Below, piece after piece: positions 1-10,500 of a stretch of 64,000 bases of DNA. A program made the translations under genes and the position numbers. The notes below the pieces were generated by a model. It did no database searches. It worked only from the letters and a program-made list of their open reading frames with translations, and was not told the DNA's origin. Within the stretch, counting starts at the first letter, position 1; the number at the start of each line of letters is the position of its first letter. Source of the stretch: Amaranthus tricolor (lineage: Eukaryota > Streptophyta > Magnoliopsida > Caryophyllales > Amaranthaceae); assembly GCF_026212465.1 (NCBI RefSeq), contig NC_080059.1:19472001-19536000 (forward strand). The letters run 5' to 3'.

Positions 1-187
1 TCAGACACAGTGAGGCCCAACGGTCGAGTACGCTGCACCAAGTGCGCACTCGGTTTGATACTAAGCTAGCATCTAGAGTAGTTGGGGGTTTCTAGTGATG
101 ATGATGATGATGATGTTGAGTACCAAGGCGTTGTTGGTCGTCTAGTGGATTGGACTGTTTTCCAAGGGGTCGACGGTAAATTCACAC

Positions 188-3100
188 ATGCCGCCCGTAG
201 TTCAGCAGACGCATCTGAGCATGCCGGACATAGTCACGTTGATGATGAGCCGCCACGGGGGAGCAGGCGCTCACAGTCCGCTGGAACGTATTGGTTGGTC
301 ACATCGCCTTAGCCCGGGGCCCACAGATACGCGCCTCATACTCAGCTATGGCGAGCATAGAGCTAAAGTTATTTTTGACAGCTCTGAGCGTACGCCTTCG
401 GTTCTGGAGTGCCGTAGTAGAAAGAAGCCGTTGGAGTCGATCATCGGACTGCAGGATATGTCTGATGCGCTTTATGATGTTCTACACTCCCCTCGGCCTG
501 CTACCCTACATTATGCACCAGCACATTGACTGTGCTTTAATATCAGCCTTCGTGGAGAGGTGGCAACCAGATACGAACACCTTCCACATGCCATGGGGAG
601 AGATGACAATTATGTTGCATGACGTGCAATGCATATTGGGCATAGGTATTGAAGGTTCACTACCGGCTGAACCTACTGAGGGGGAGTGGAAGGGCGCTAT
701 TGCTGGTCTATTTGGGGAGCCCATGTCCGAGCTACGACGGAAAGGAATATTCACCAGCGGTGGCATCAACGTTGCTGAAGTTATTGGACTAGGCCGGAGA
801 TGTGGTCCACGCCCAAGCCAGGTCGTGAGATCAACAGGCTGAGGGACTGCAGGAGTATATTGAACCCCATGACGAAAACTCAGGTATTGTACATCACATC
901 ACACTTTGTTATTCATGTTATTTTAATTTTAGATTATTTGTATATGTTAATTTTGCTTGTATGCAGGTGGAATGGACTCCGTACATGACTTCTCCAAGAG
1001 CATTGCTAAATGAGCACCCACGCACCACCTACATCGGGGTATCACTTGCTTTGATATCGTCGAGGTGTATTTGCCAGAGAGGACAGTGTGTTAAGGGCTA
1101 AAAGTTACATTATCTTTACTCCTCTTTACGTACGATTTTACTACGTTCATTAAATAATATATAATATTTAGTATATATTTAATTTGAGTTAATATCTACA
1201 CTTATATAATTTTATTAACATTTTGTAGGATTTGTAATTAAAAATAAAGTTGGACGAAATGAGAAAATTGGAGCTGAACAAGGAAAAAACGTAATTCGCG
1301 AAGTACATGGTAGTCCAATTTTAAAATGGGAATATCTCACTCATACGGACTCCAACTTAGGCGTTTTTTGAGGCTTCAGACATCTACTCAAAAAGATCTA
1401 CAACTTTTATGTTTTGTACAAAGCCTGATTCAGCTCACAATTATGCGAAAGTATCTGTAGAAGTCAGCTGCAATAATTACAAGACAACTCAACTAGATAA
1501 GTGCTATTAAATGTCAAGAAGCAAATTTCTACTAAAAATTCTCTTGCTAGATGGTGGAAGCTTGCCCTATTTCTATGGTTCATGTGTTAAATTATCCACC
1601 ATAATATTTTGCAACTTGGATGATTAAAGAAGAAGTTTAATTAGAATTGACTTGTATATTTTTGTATTTTACTTATTCCCACCTCTATAAATAGAGGCCT
1701 TACCATCCAACAAAAATAGAGGGTTATATTCTCATATAATTAAAGTTAAGTAGAGAGAAAAGAGATTGAAAAACATATTTTTAAGTCTCTTCTTTTGTAT
1801 TACAAAATTATTTACTTAATGAATTTTTCTTATTCTCCATATTTTGTCATGTTTAACTTGGAGTAAATTATTTTGTAGTAACATGTATTAATGTCTTGGC
1901 AAATTATTTTTATGAGATTTGAAACGGATCTTTAATTTATGCAACTTTGTTATTGAGTATTTATGTAAACTAGTTTTTATTTCTAAATTTATATAAGATT
2001 AATTTTGTTGGGTACACTTAATTATTCTTGTATAAGTTAATGTTTTAAAACTAATTAAACTTTGTTTAGTTAGTTTTATTAAAGAAACAACTAGTTTTAA
2101 TAATTGCATCTAGTTTTATTATTAGAGTTTACATAATATGAAATTTAGTTGGGTTATAGAGTATCTTCTCAATTAAGTTTAACGGTTGGTGAAGTCTTCC
2201 TAAAATTAAAGCAGTCAATTCATTAAAACCGGATTAGTGAACACTAGGGCTTTACTATCTTGCGTACAAATAGTAAGCTAAAATAAAAGGGTTGACAGGG
2301 GATTTACGAGGGTACTATAAATCCTACAGCCGCCTATTCATATAAAAATTTTAATTAATCAATGATTAAAAATAATCTTGTCAATCACTAAAATACATGC
2401 TGCTACTACTTTCTCTTATTGATTTACACTCTTATTTACTTTACATATCTTATTTTATTGTATTAAGCTTATTTTATTTTTAAGTTCTTAGTAGTGTTAT
2501 TACAACTCGTTTCCCCCCATATTTTTTTTACTTTCTATATTTTCTATAAAAATAAATAAATTAGAAGTATCTTTAAAATTAGTAATCACAATCTTTGTGG
2601 ATCGACCCCTATTTGCCACTTACTATATTTAGCAATTTGTAATAGGGCAAAATACAATTTAAATTTATGCGCGTACGACAGCGTCTTACACAGTGCGACA
2701 AGTTGGCTTTGTGCAGGCTATTCCCCCCTCCAATCAGACCAACCCAGGCTATACGACCGGCACACGGTACCTTCTCCGCCTATTTACACAGAGGCATGGA
2801 GTAGGTTCCCCTATTGTGGCCGCCTTGGTGATCAGGCACTTCATCGGGCATCTGGTCCATCAGAGGTTGATCCTAGTTACGTTGACTGGTTCAAAGTGTC
2901 CTCCCACCCATACGTCCTCCCGGCAAAAGACCGAGTGCCGGTTTTGTTCCAGCTGAAATCATAGCGGAATACGTTAGTTTTTTAACTTATTTGTTTTCTA
3001 TTATGTGTTTGTGTTATTTAGATGTTATTTAATATCTTATTCACACCTTTTTTTTTTACAATTTCTAAATGAATGGCCAAGTCGAGTCGCTCTATTGGTG

Positions 3101-3190
3101 AGACTGTCTCCTGTTGCAGAAATGACCCCCCGGGAAAGACATGCTTTAGATGTATACGTTTCTGATATTAGAGATTTATTTGTCGAATGA
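188..3190 (+). pseudogene. Plant mobile domain (MAIN-like) pseudogene, split by a solo LTR
   Basis: Fragments match the plant mobile domain family (PF10536; MAIN/MAIL proteins and 'phosphatase 7 long form homologues'), linked to silencing and genome stability but often carried by transposons. Recognisable pieces are IDCALISAFVERWQPDTNTFH with GEMTIMLHDVQCILGI (about 525-660), VEWTPYM (967-990), RQVGFVQAIPP (2696-2728), YVDWFKVSSHPYVLP (about 2877-2925) and a C-terminal WPSRVALL...DIRDLFVE ending at 3190. An intron at about 884-966 has GT/AG borders. The reading frame shifts near 487-497, again before the first intron, and near 1045-1065, so the gene is dead even without the LTR. Removing the LTR and one copy of its target duplication restores a continuous local frame. 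Whether it was a host gene or transposon cargo cannot be decided here. Confidence 0.85.
1089..2690 (+). mobile_element. Solo LTR inserted in the MAIN-like pseudogene
   Basis: The sequence begins TGTTAAG and ends CTTACA, giving TG...CA ends with short inverted repeats. It is flanked by perfect 5-bp direct repeats CAGTG (1084-1088 and 2691-2695). A promoter-like CCTCTATAAATAGAGG lies near 1683 and the 3' part reads CTTTGTGGATCGACCCC, a motif common in U5 of plant Ty3/gypsy LTRs. No gag or pol coding is present, so this is a ~1.6 kb solo LTR left by LTR-LTR recombination. The plus-strand orientation follows from the TATA box and the U5 motif. Confidence 0.88.
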
Positions 3191-3239
3191 CAAGCTTTTA
3201 AGGGGCATGACCCTTCATAAACTGTTGGTTTTTAATTGA

Positions 3240-3365
3240 AAACTAATTTACATCAATGCTAATATTTATTTACATTAATGCTTTTTACATTATAGTTAAA
3301 TTAATTTACATCAATGCTTTTTACATTATAGTTAAATTAATTTACATCAATGCTTATATTAATTT
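3240..3365 (+). repeat. ~36-bp tandem repeat
   Basis: About two and a half copies of a ~36-bp unit containing GCTTTTTACATTATAG and TTAATTTACATCAATG lie just downstream of the MAIN-like pseudogene. There is no coding potential. Confidence 0.75.
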
Positions 3366-3379
3366 ATATCAATTCTATA

Positions 3380-3690
3380 CATATTGAACTCTATCTACGT
3401 ATTGAATCTCATCTACATGTGTAGTTAAACTAAATAATGATGTACACAATAGTATCACTATGGACTATCTACAAATTGAATCCCAACTACATGTGTAGTT
3501 AAACTAATTAATGATGTACACAATGTGTTACACTATGGACTATATACAAATTGAATCCCATCTACATGTGTAGTTAAACTAAATAATGATGTACACAATA
3601 CTATCACTATGGACTATCTACAAATTGAATCTCATCTACATGTGTAATTAAACTAAATAATGATGTACACAATGTGTTACACTATGGACT
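3380..3690 (+). repeat. 74-bp tandem repeat, about four copies
   Basis: A unit containing CTACATGTGTAGTTAAAC, AATGATGTACACAAT and CACTATGGACTAT repeats with spacings of 74, 75 and 74 bp (landmark bases at 3416, 3490, 3565 and 3639). The third base block alternates between AGTATCACT and GTGTTACACT, so copies 1 and 3 resemble each other, as do copies 2 and 4. This suggests duplication of a dimer. Confidence 0.85.
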
Positions 3691-4406
3691 ATCTGAATTT
3701 ACAGCATCTTCAGCGGTGTTATTACGTTGTGGTGGTCGTGGCCCGCATAGTCTATTCCAAAGCAAAATCCTGCTACTAAAATGTGTTTCTATATGTCTGG
3801 AAGAATTGTCAACTGCTTCTCTCCATGATTGCTGGACTGACGGCAGTGGAGATGAATCGTTGTTCATTAATAGTTGAACAAAATGATTTCTATTCACCCA
3901 ACATATATGTATAACTTTATTTACACTATACACGCCCGTTGGTTTCCTTAACGGAAGAACCAAACTGTTGTACATCGGATTACCGTCAGCAGAACCATAA
4001 TAAGCCTAAGTCGGTCCCTCTATGTACTACACAAAGATGATTTCATCCATCGTTTTCTAAAGACTTCAAAAAATTAGTGATTCCACAATTATTAATTATC
4101 TCTTTCCTACCATTGAACAAGCTACAATTAGTCTTCCTATAAAAAATCCTACCAGTATCTTGACATCCACACTCATTTTTAATCCAATAAACAATCTCAA
4201 AGTAAGCAACTTCTTTCTTCAATATTGGTTAATTTTTTATCCCACCCTCTTCATATATTATACTTTGTTCTTTAGTAACAAAAAAGCCCCATGAAATATT
4301 CTAATATTAATAGCCTTCATCATCTAATTTAAGTAGAGTAAATAAAAATATTAGAGACAAAGAGTAACATACCTAGTGAAGGAATCATGGAATCATGAAG
4401 AGAAAC
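3691..4406. other. No recognised gene
   Basis: AT-rich sequence. A 97-residue open frame on the minus strand (3682-3975) overlaps the end of the tandem repeat and resembles no family I recognise; it lacks codon-like character. Nothing else is supported. Confidence 0.5.
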
Positions 4407-5172
4407 GAAATGTTGAGTGGATTTGGAATGACAGAAATTTTCCAATACAATTCGAAACCTGATTTTAGTGGAAGGTGTTATGGTAATATTTATTTATTCA
4501 TTTATTTATTCAATTATCTGAAATTAGTTAAATATCACGTTGACTTTCATTTCCCGCTAACTTTGACTTCTATTTGACCTTGACTTTCGGTCAAGGGGCT
4601 TATATGACTTTTCAACCTTTGTTTTACCCTCGAACTAAAGATATCAGCAACCTTAACCGCTAGTCAAACCTCACTCCTCACCTCTACTCTTCTTGTTACC
4701 CATGATCTCCCTAAAATAACCACTCACCATCCTCCATCATCCTTTATGATGTCCTCTACATCATCATGTATTCTTATAAATACCTCATACTAGAGTCATT
4801 TACACTCCAAGCTTTCTTGCCTACCGTTTTCTGCCAAAATTCACATTTAACTTACCCAATTACACGTTTCTACCATCTCTAAACCTCCTGATAATCATCA
4901 ATATTGCATTTATTATATTATCATTACTTGATTTTTGTCTCCGCAACTAACTTAAGCGTCGGAGGGGCTTTCCGAGAGATCGCCCCCCGAACAAGGCTAA
5001 ATGTGTTGTGGTGCAGAGATTGCAGTTACAATTACGGAAGGATGACGTCATACTTCAAGATCGTTGACAATGGCTTCCATAACGCTTCATCTTCAAGTAT
5101 CTTTAGAATCTTTTGTACTTCTAGTTTTGTTACCGAAACAAAGGGGAAATAAGAAATGTTGAGTGGATTTGG
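4407..5172 (+). mobile_element. LTR-like insertion between 20-bp direct repeats
   Basis: A perfect 20-bp direct repeat (GAAATGTTGAGTGGATTTGG) occurs at 4407-4426 and 5153-5172. Between them is LTR-like sequence: a possible start TGTTATGG at 4476, a TATA box (TATAAATACC) near 4777, the motif CTTAAGCGTCGGAGGGG near 4950 that is frequent in plant gypsy LTRs, and CCATAACG near 5077 as a possible mutated end complementary to the start. No 5-bp target duplication was found for these ends, so the boundaries are uncertain. Confidence 0.5.
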
Positions 5173-5744
5173 GGAAATAAGAAATTAAACATTATTTTCC
5201 TCTTCCCAAAATAAGAAATCAAACAATACTTGATTTACTAACAGATATTTGACAGTAACCGTTAATAGATAGTCTTTGAGAAAGAAATGAATTTTGTAGG
5301 TAGTTTTTGACAAAAAAAATGTTCTAGATAGTTTTTTTTTTTGACAAAAGTAAGCCTTTTCTTCATAGTTTCTAACAATTTTCCAAAAAAAATATAAATA
5401 TAATAAAAACAATTAGATCATCCCAAAACATTAGGTAGAAATAAAGAGTGAGTTAGTTTTCGTACATACACGTTGACCGAAACTAAATAGGAAAACCGAA
5501 AAAAGTAAGTAAATTGTAATTTGTGACTATTATCAAATCAACGGACAAAACTCAATCATAGATTAGACTAAAAAATCTCCCACAAAATGGGAAAGAGTAA
5601 TTCATGTGAAATTAATAAAAGATCCATTTGATTACACTTATCTAACCAAATTTACACATGTACATTAGTACATAACTCCTCTCCTAATAGTGATATCTAC
5701 TATGTACATATTCACTAGTAGCCTAATAAAACTTTCATGTATTT
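5173..5744. other. Intergenic, downstream of the DnaJ gene
   Basis: AT-rich spacer that should hold the 3' UTR and terminator of the minus-strand DnaJ gene. No gene or repeat is recognised. Confidence 0.5.
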
Positions 5745-6257
5745 CTACCAACATTGATCTGTCTCCCATGTGCGACGCGTATAACCCGAAAAACCCGAAC
5801 AAGAACTGGTTGTATATTTGGTACTACCCATTGTACAATAAGTTGGAGAATAACTCAATCGACGCCCTTTAACCCACATCATCCTATCATAATCCGCCCT
5901 CTTTTTAGGATCCGATAACGTCGCATACGCTTCATGGACCCGAATAAACTCATCCGGGTCCTTTTGTTCATTAGAACCCACGGTTGCATCTGGGTGAAGA
6001 ACTCTGGCTAATTTCCTATACGCTGCCTTGATTTCCTTACCTGACGCTCCCGCTTGGATTCCTAATACTTCATAAAACGACGCTTTTTGAAGCGAAGTGG
6101 TAGTAACTTCAGTTTTCGTGGTGGTGTAAACGGCGGAGATTGACGGAACAGTGCGTCGAAAATTGGTTTGAGATGTCGAAAATCTACGCGGGTGATTTAC
6201 AGGATATGAAGTAATTGATGGAATTGATGATGATATTGTTGTTGTTGCAGAAGCCAT
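5745..6257 (-). CDS. Chloroplast DnaJ co-chaperone (DnaJ 11 / J11 type)
   Basis: Intact single-exon 170-residue protein. Residues 1-55 are rich in Ser/Thr with few acidic residues, as in a chloroplast transit peptide. Residues 60-127 form a J domain (starting FYEVLGIQ, with KAAYRKLARVLHPDA carrying the HPD tripeptide at 88-90 and ending DPKKRADYDRMM). The C terminus WETDQCW is characteristic of small plant J11/DJC23-DJC24 proteins, whose usual length is about 150-170 residues. Family knowledge: these type III J-proteins stimulate stromal Hsp70 ATPase through the HPD loop. There are no zinc-finger or Gly/Phe regions. The start is the only in-frame ATG preceding the transit peptide and lies about 65 bp below a TATA box. 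It is the only intact short gene in a transposon-rich stretch. Confidence 0.95.
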   Translation of the reverse strand: MASATTTISSSIPSITSYPVNHPRRFSTSQTNFRRTVPSISAVYTTTKTEVTTTSLQKASFYEVLGIQAGASGKEIKAAYRKLARVLHPDATVGSNEQKDPDEFIRVHEAYATLSDPKKRADYDRMMWVKGRRLSYSPTYCTMGSTKYTTSSCSGFSGYTRRTWETDQCW

Positions 6258-6323
6258 TGTAATTTTGTGACGCTTTTGGATGAAATTTGTGTCTGTAATT
6301 GTGCAGAAAAATGGAAGAAGGGA

Positions 6324-6331
6324 TTATATAG
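6324..6331 (-). promoter_or_regulatory. TATA box of the DnaJ gene
   Basis: On the minus strand the sequence reads TATATAAT, about 67 bp upstream of the DnaJ start codon, a plausible core-promoter position with a short 5' UTR. Confidence 0.6.
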
Positions 6332-6419
6332 AATTGAAGGAGGGAAGAAATGGAGGAAGTGTGGGACCCACGAGATTGGAATAGAGGGACATTAAAAAAG
6401 AGGGTTATCCTTGTGCTGA

Positions 6420-7318
6420 GTCAGGAAAGTGTCGGTATCGTTATTAAACATGATGTTGTAAGCGCCACTAATTTAAAGTTGTGACATATATAACGGTGAG
6501 TGGTTCTAGAAGAAATGTAATGAGTTTGACAATAATGCCCACTTTTGCGTAATGGACTACGGAAAAAATGGCTTTGAAACTTTTTATTTGGAATATTCTA
6601 AGTTGGATTAGTGTGCAAGTAGTGTTTAGTGTATTGCAAGATTATTAGAGTCTCCTTTTTTTAGACAAAAATTAGAAAGATTTTTTTCTTAAAAAAAATA
6701 AGAACAATAATATAAATGAAAATACTAAAATGTCAATGTATCGCAAAGATGTGAAGGATGCAAGGGTTGAATGTGATTAGTAGTAGCCTTAGTAGGCAAC
6801 ACCCCAAAGAAATTTTATTACGATGATGATGTTTAATTTAATTAATATAGCTAATCGTACAAGCCCGAAGATATCGTCAAACCTCTATGGACAAAAGTTG
6901 TTGCTTAGAAAGTTTACAATAGTGTACTTAGAGAATATTATCCTAACAGTAGCGTAAAAGGATCAACACAAGACCATGTACTAACGCTTAGCCATATTTG
7001 GATCATTTGACGTACCAAGCTCACTTAAAGTTGGAGTAGAAGATGATCCCACACCAGCTTATTGAATGCAAGATTGGAGAAAATCTCGTGTTACTGATGA
7101 GCCTTAAAGAGGGTGTATAATTACCTTTCAACCTTTTACAAGTAGTATTACTATGTAGTATGTACATAACATACTATTTTTGATCTAATAATTAGACCTT
7201 TAAAGTTGATAAATTTCTGCAACTGCAGAGGACAGAGGCCAAAAGTTACAAATATTTCTTACTAGTATGCAATAGCCAATAGATGACAAAGATGAGAACT
7301 TCTAGATCTCTTGTTGAC
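6420..7318. other. Intergenic, no recognised gene
   Basis: AT-rich spacer between the DnaJ promoter and the first copia element. No coding region or structured repeat was recognised. Confidence 0.5.
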
Positions 7319-7323
7319 AAGCC

Positions 7324-7532
7324 TGAAGAATTAATAATTTCTGGAATTTTGTTTTTGAAAGATACTGTTTTTTTCCTCTTGTTTATTACTTAGAATCATA
7401 TTCTATATATACATGAGCATTTATCAATTAGTAACTAACACAAAGTAACTGCCTAGTAACTGCAATGTAAATGTAACTGCCTAGTATAGTGTAACTGCAA
7501 TGTAAATGTAACTGCAATGTATCACTTCAATA
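7324..7532 (-). repeat. 3' LTR of copia element 1
   Basis: 209 bp, 207/209 identical to the LTR at 13057-13265. It contains a TATA-like TATATATACATG stretch and two repeats of AACTGCAATGTAAATGT. Confidence 0.95.
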
Positions 7533-7544
7533 CTCCCCCTCAAG

Positions 7545-10500
7545 TTAGGTCGTGGGATCACCGATGCCTAACTTGCATAAAGTGCTATTGAAGACCTGTG
7601 ATGAAACTGCTTTTGTGAGAATGTCTGCTAGTTGGTCTTTAGATCTAATAAAGGGCAGATGGATGACCTTGCTTTCTAGTTTCTCCTTGATAAAGTGTCG
7701 ATCGATCTCTACATGTTTCATTCTATCATGTTGGACTGGGTTCTCGGAGATGCTTATTGCTGCTTTGTTATCACAATACAGAAGGCTTGCTTGTGTCTGG
7801 TGAAAGCCGAGTTCTCCTAGGAGTTTCCTAATCCATAGAATCTCGGTAACTCCCTTTGCTATCCCTCTGAATTCTGCTTCAGCACTGGACAAAGCAACCA
7901 CCTTCTGTTTCTTACTCTTCCAAGTGACTAGATTACCCCCTACAAGAGTGAAGTATCCTGAAGTAGACTTCCTGTCATCCCGATCATCAGCCCAATCTGC
8001 ATCTATGTAACCAATTAGATCAAGGTTATCATTTTTTGAGTAGAAGACTCCTTTATTACTGGTTCCCTTCAAGTATCTCAGGATCCTCAGGACTGCTGCC
8101 ATGTGCTCTACTTGAGGTTGATGCATAAACTTGCTTACAATCCCTACGGCGTAGGCAATATCTGGTCTCGTGTGGGATAAGTAGATCAGCTTTCCCACTA
8201 TCCGTCTATAGCGATCTTGATCTGCTGCTTCTGCCCCTTTAACAATTTGTAGACCATGATTAGCTACCATAGGAGTATCTGCGGGCTTGCAGTCTAACAT
8301 GCCTGTTTCTGCTAAGAGATCTAAGACGTACTTTCTCTGATTGATGAATATCCCCCTTTTTGATCTTAGAACTTCTATTCCTAGGAAGTATTTCAGTTGT
8401 CCCAAATCCTTCATCTCAAATTCTTGGAATAATTTGCTCCTGAGACGGTCAATTTCCTTGGAGTCGTTTCTGGTAATCACCATATCATCTACATAAATCA
8501 CGAGGCATGTAATTTGTTTTCCACTCCGCCTGAGAAATAGAGTATGGTCTGAGTTGCTCTGTTTGTAGCCAAATCTCTTCATTGCTGTAGTGAATCTTCC
8601 AAACCACGCTCTAGGGGACTGTTTCAAGCCGTATAGTGCTCTTTTAAGTCGACACCCCTCTCCTTGGCTATACTCTTCTGAATACCCGGGTGGTGGCTCC
8701 ATGTATACCTCTTCTTCAATCTCCCCATGTAGGAAGGCATTTTTTACATCAAATTGAAACAGAGGCCACTCTTTATTTGCTGTTACGGAGAAGAGGACTC
8801 GAATAGTATCGATTTTGGCCACATGTGAGAATGTTTCCGAGTAGTCTACCCCGTAGGTTTGTGTGTACCCTTTAGCAACAAGCCTTGCTTTATACCTCTC
8901 AATGGTTCCATCAGCATGATATTTGACTGATAAAACCCATTTACAACCAACCGTCTTCTTATCACCTGGTAGTCTGCACTTCTCCCACGTTCCGTTTTTC
9001 TGGAGAGCCACGATCTCTTCGTCCATAGCTTGTTTCCACTTTGGTTCTTAGAGGGCTTCATTAATGGTTTTCGGAATGATACTGGAATAAAGAGATGCAT
9101 TAAAGGCAACAGCTGTTTGTGAAAGTTGTTCATCATCCGGTCTACCAATAGGATATCGGGATCTCTGGGATTCATACCTGGGAAAACGGTCGGGTTTTGG
9201 GTCGGATCAATTTCGATCGGGTCATTTTCGGGTCGGGTCAGTTTCGGATCAGGTCAGTTTCAGGTCGGATCACTCTGGGTTTCGGGTAGGTTCGGATTGA
9301 TCCAACGGGTTACCATAAAACATTAGAATATCCAATCGACTAATTCAACATAAAAAAATCATTAAAATGTCTAAAAAAATCATTAGAGAAATTACATGTA
9401 CGATTTTCAAAAAATAGTTGGTATGTCAGGTTCATTTAAGTGCAAGAAAAATAGGGGAATTAATACTTATTTTGAAAGACTTGTAAGATACGCGCTTTAT
9501 AAAAGTTATTTTGTTTATTATAATTGTAACGTTAGATAAAAATGACGTTAAAATTATCTTCACAATTTTCATGTTGGAAAGATATACAACTAACTAAGTA
9601 CTTATTTCGTCTTATAAGATACGCGTTTTATAATTTAGGGTAACGACATTCGTTTTTTGAAAAGCTCATTCAAACGTGCGAAACGTTCGTATAAATTATA
9701 TTGATTTGCTTACTGAAATGTAGAAGAATTAAAAACTCATTTGACTAATTTAACAAGATACATGTATTCAATTAAAATGATTATAACGTCCTGTTTTTAA
9801 AGAAAAATAATTACGATGGCTAAAAGGATTTTAAATACGTGTTTTTTGAGATCTATTAATGAGTTTTAGGGTTCAAGTGATATACTCAATATGTTGAGAT
9901 ACTTTGAAAACTAAAATTTTATTTGAAATGAATTCTAACATTGAAATTACTCTAAAAATTGATATTAAATCTGTTAAAACGGGTCGGTTTCCGGTCGGGT
10001 CATTTTCGGTCGGGTAATTATCGGGTCGGTCATGTTTCGGATTAAGTCGCTTTCGGGTCGGTCGGGTTCGGGTTTTGTCGGGTCGGGTCCCGGGTTCATT
10101 TTCGGGTCGGATCAAATTTTCCCAAGTCTACTCGGGATCATACCTCTTCGGGGGCATTCCTCTTGTACTTCGAGGGGGCAAATTATATTTCCTGGGGACA
10201 ACAACACTCCTTGGCACAATGTGGTCAGGGGATATATCAATGAGAAGAGTAGTAGGACTCGGTGTTACCTCTCTTTCGGTCGGATGCTCAGGGACTGGAG
10301 TAGTAATCTCTGGAGTAGTAGTCTGAGGAGATGATTCAGTGTCAATGTCTGTGGCAATATCGGTGGTAGTGCCTACTTGCTCTTTGGGAGCTCGACTGTC
10401 AGCCAAAGGATGAGTCAACCAGCTGAGATCCTCACTCATACTCTCCCCCTGAGATCGAGGGTGGGTGTAGTAGGAGGAATGTTCAAGGAAGTCACAGTCC

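Noticed and set aside
3380..3690. CRISPR-like array
   Set aside because: Adjacent 74-bp units without unique spacers, in plant nuclear DNA; it is a simple tandem repeat.
9126..9326. Open frame rich in Gly-Ser-Phe and similar ones at 9873-10334
   Set aside because: Products of the GGGTCGG-rich ends of the nested 951-bp insertion; no protein similarity.
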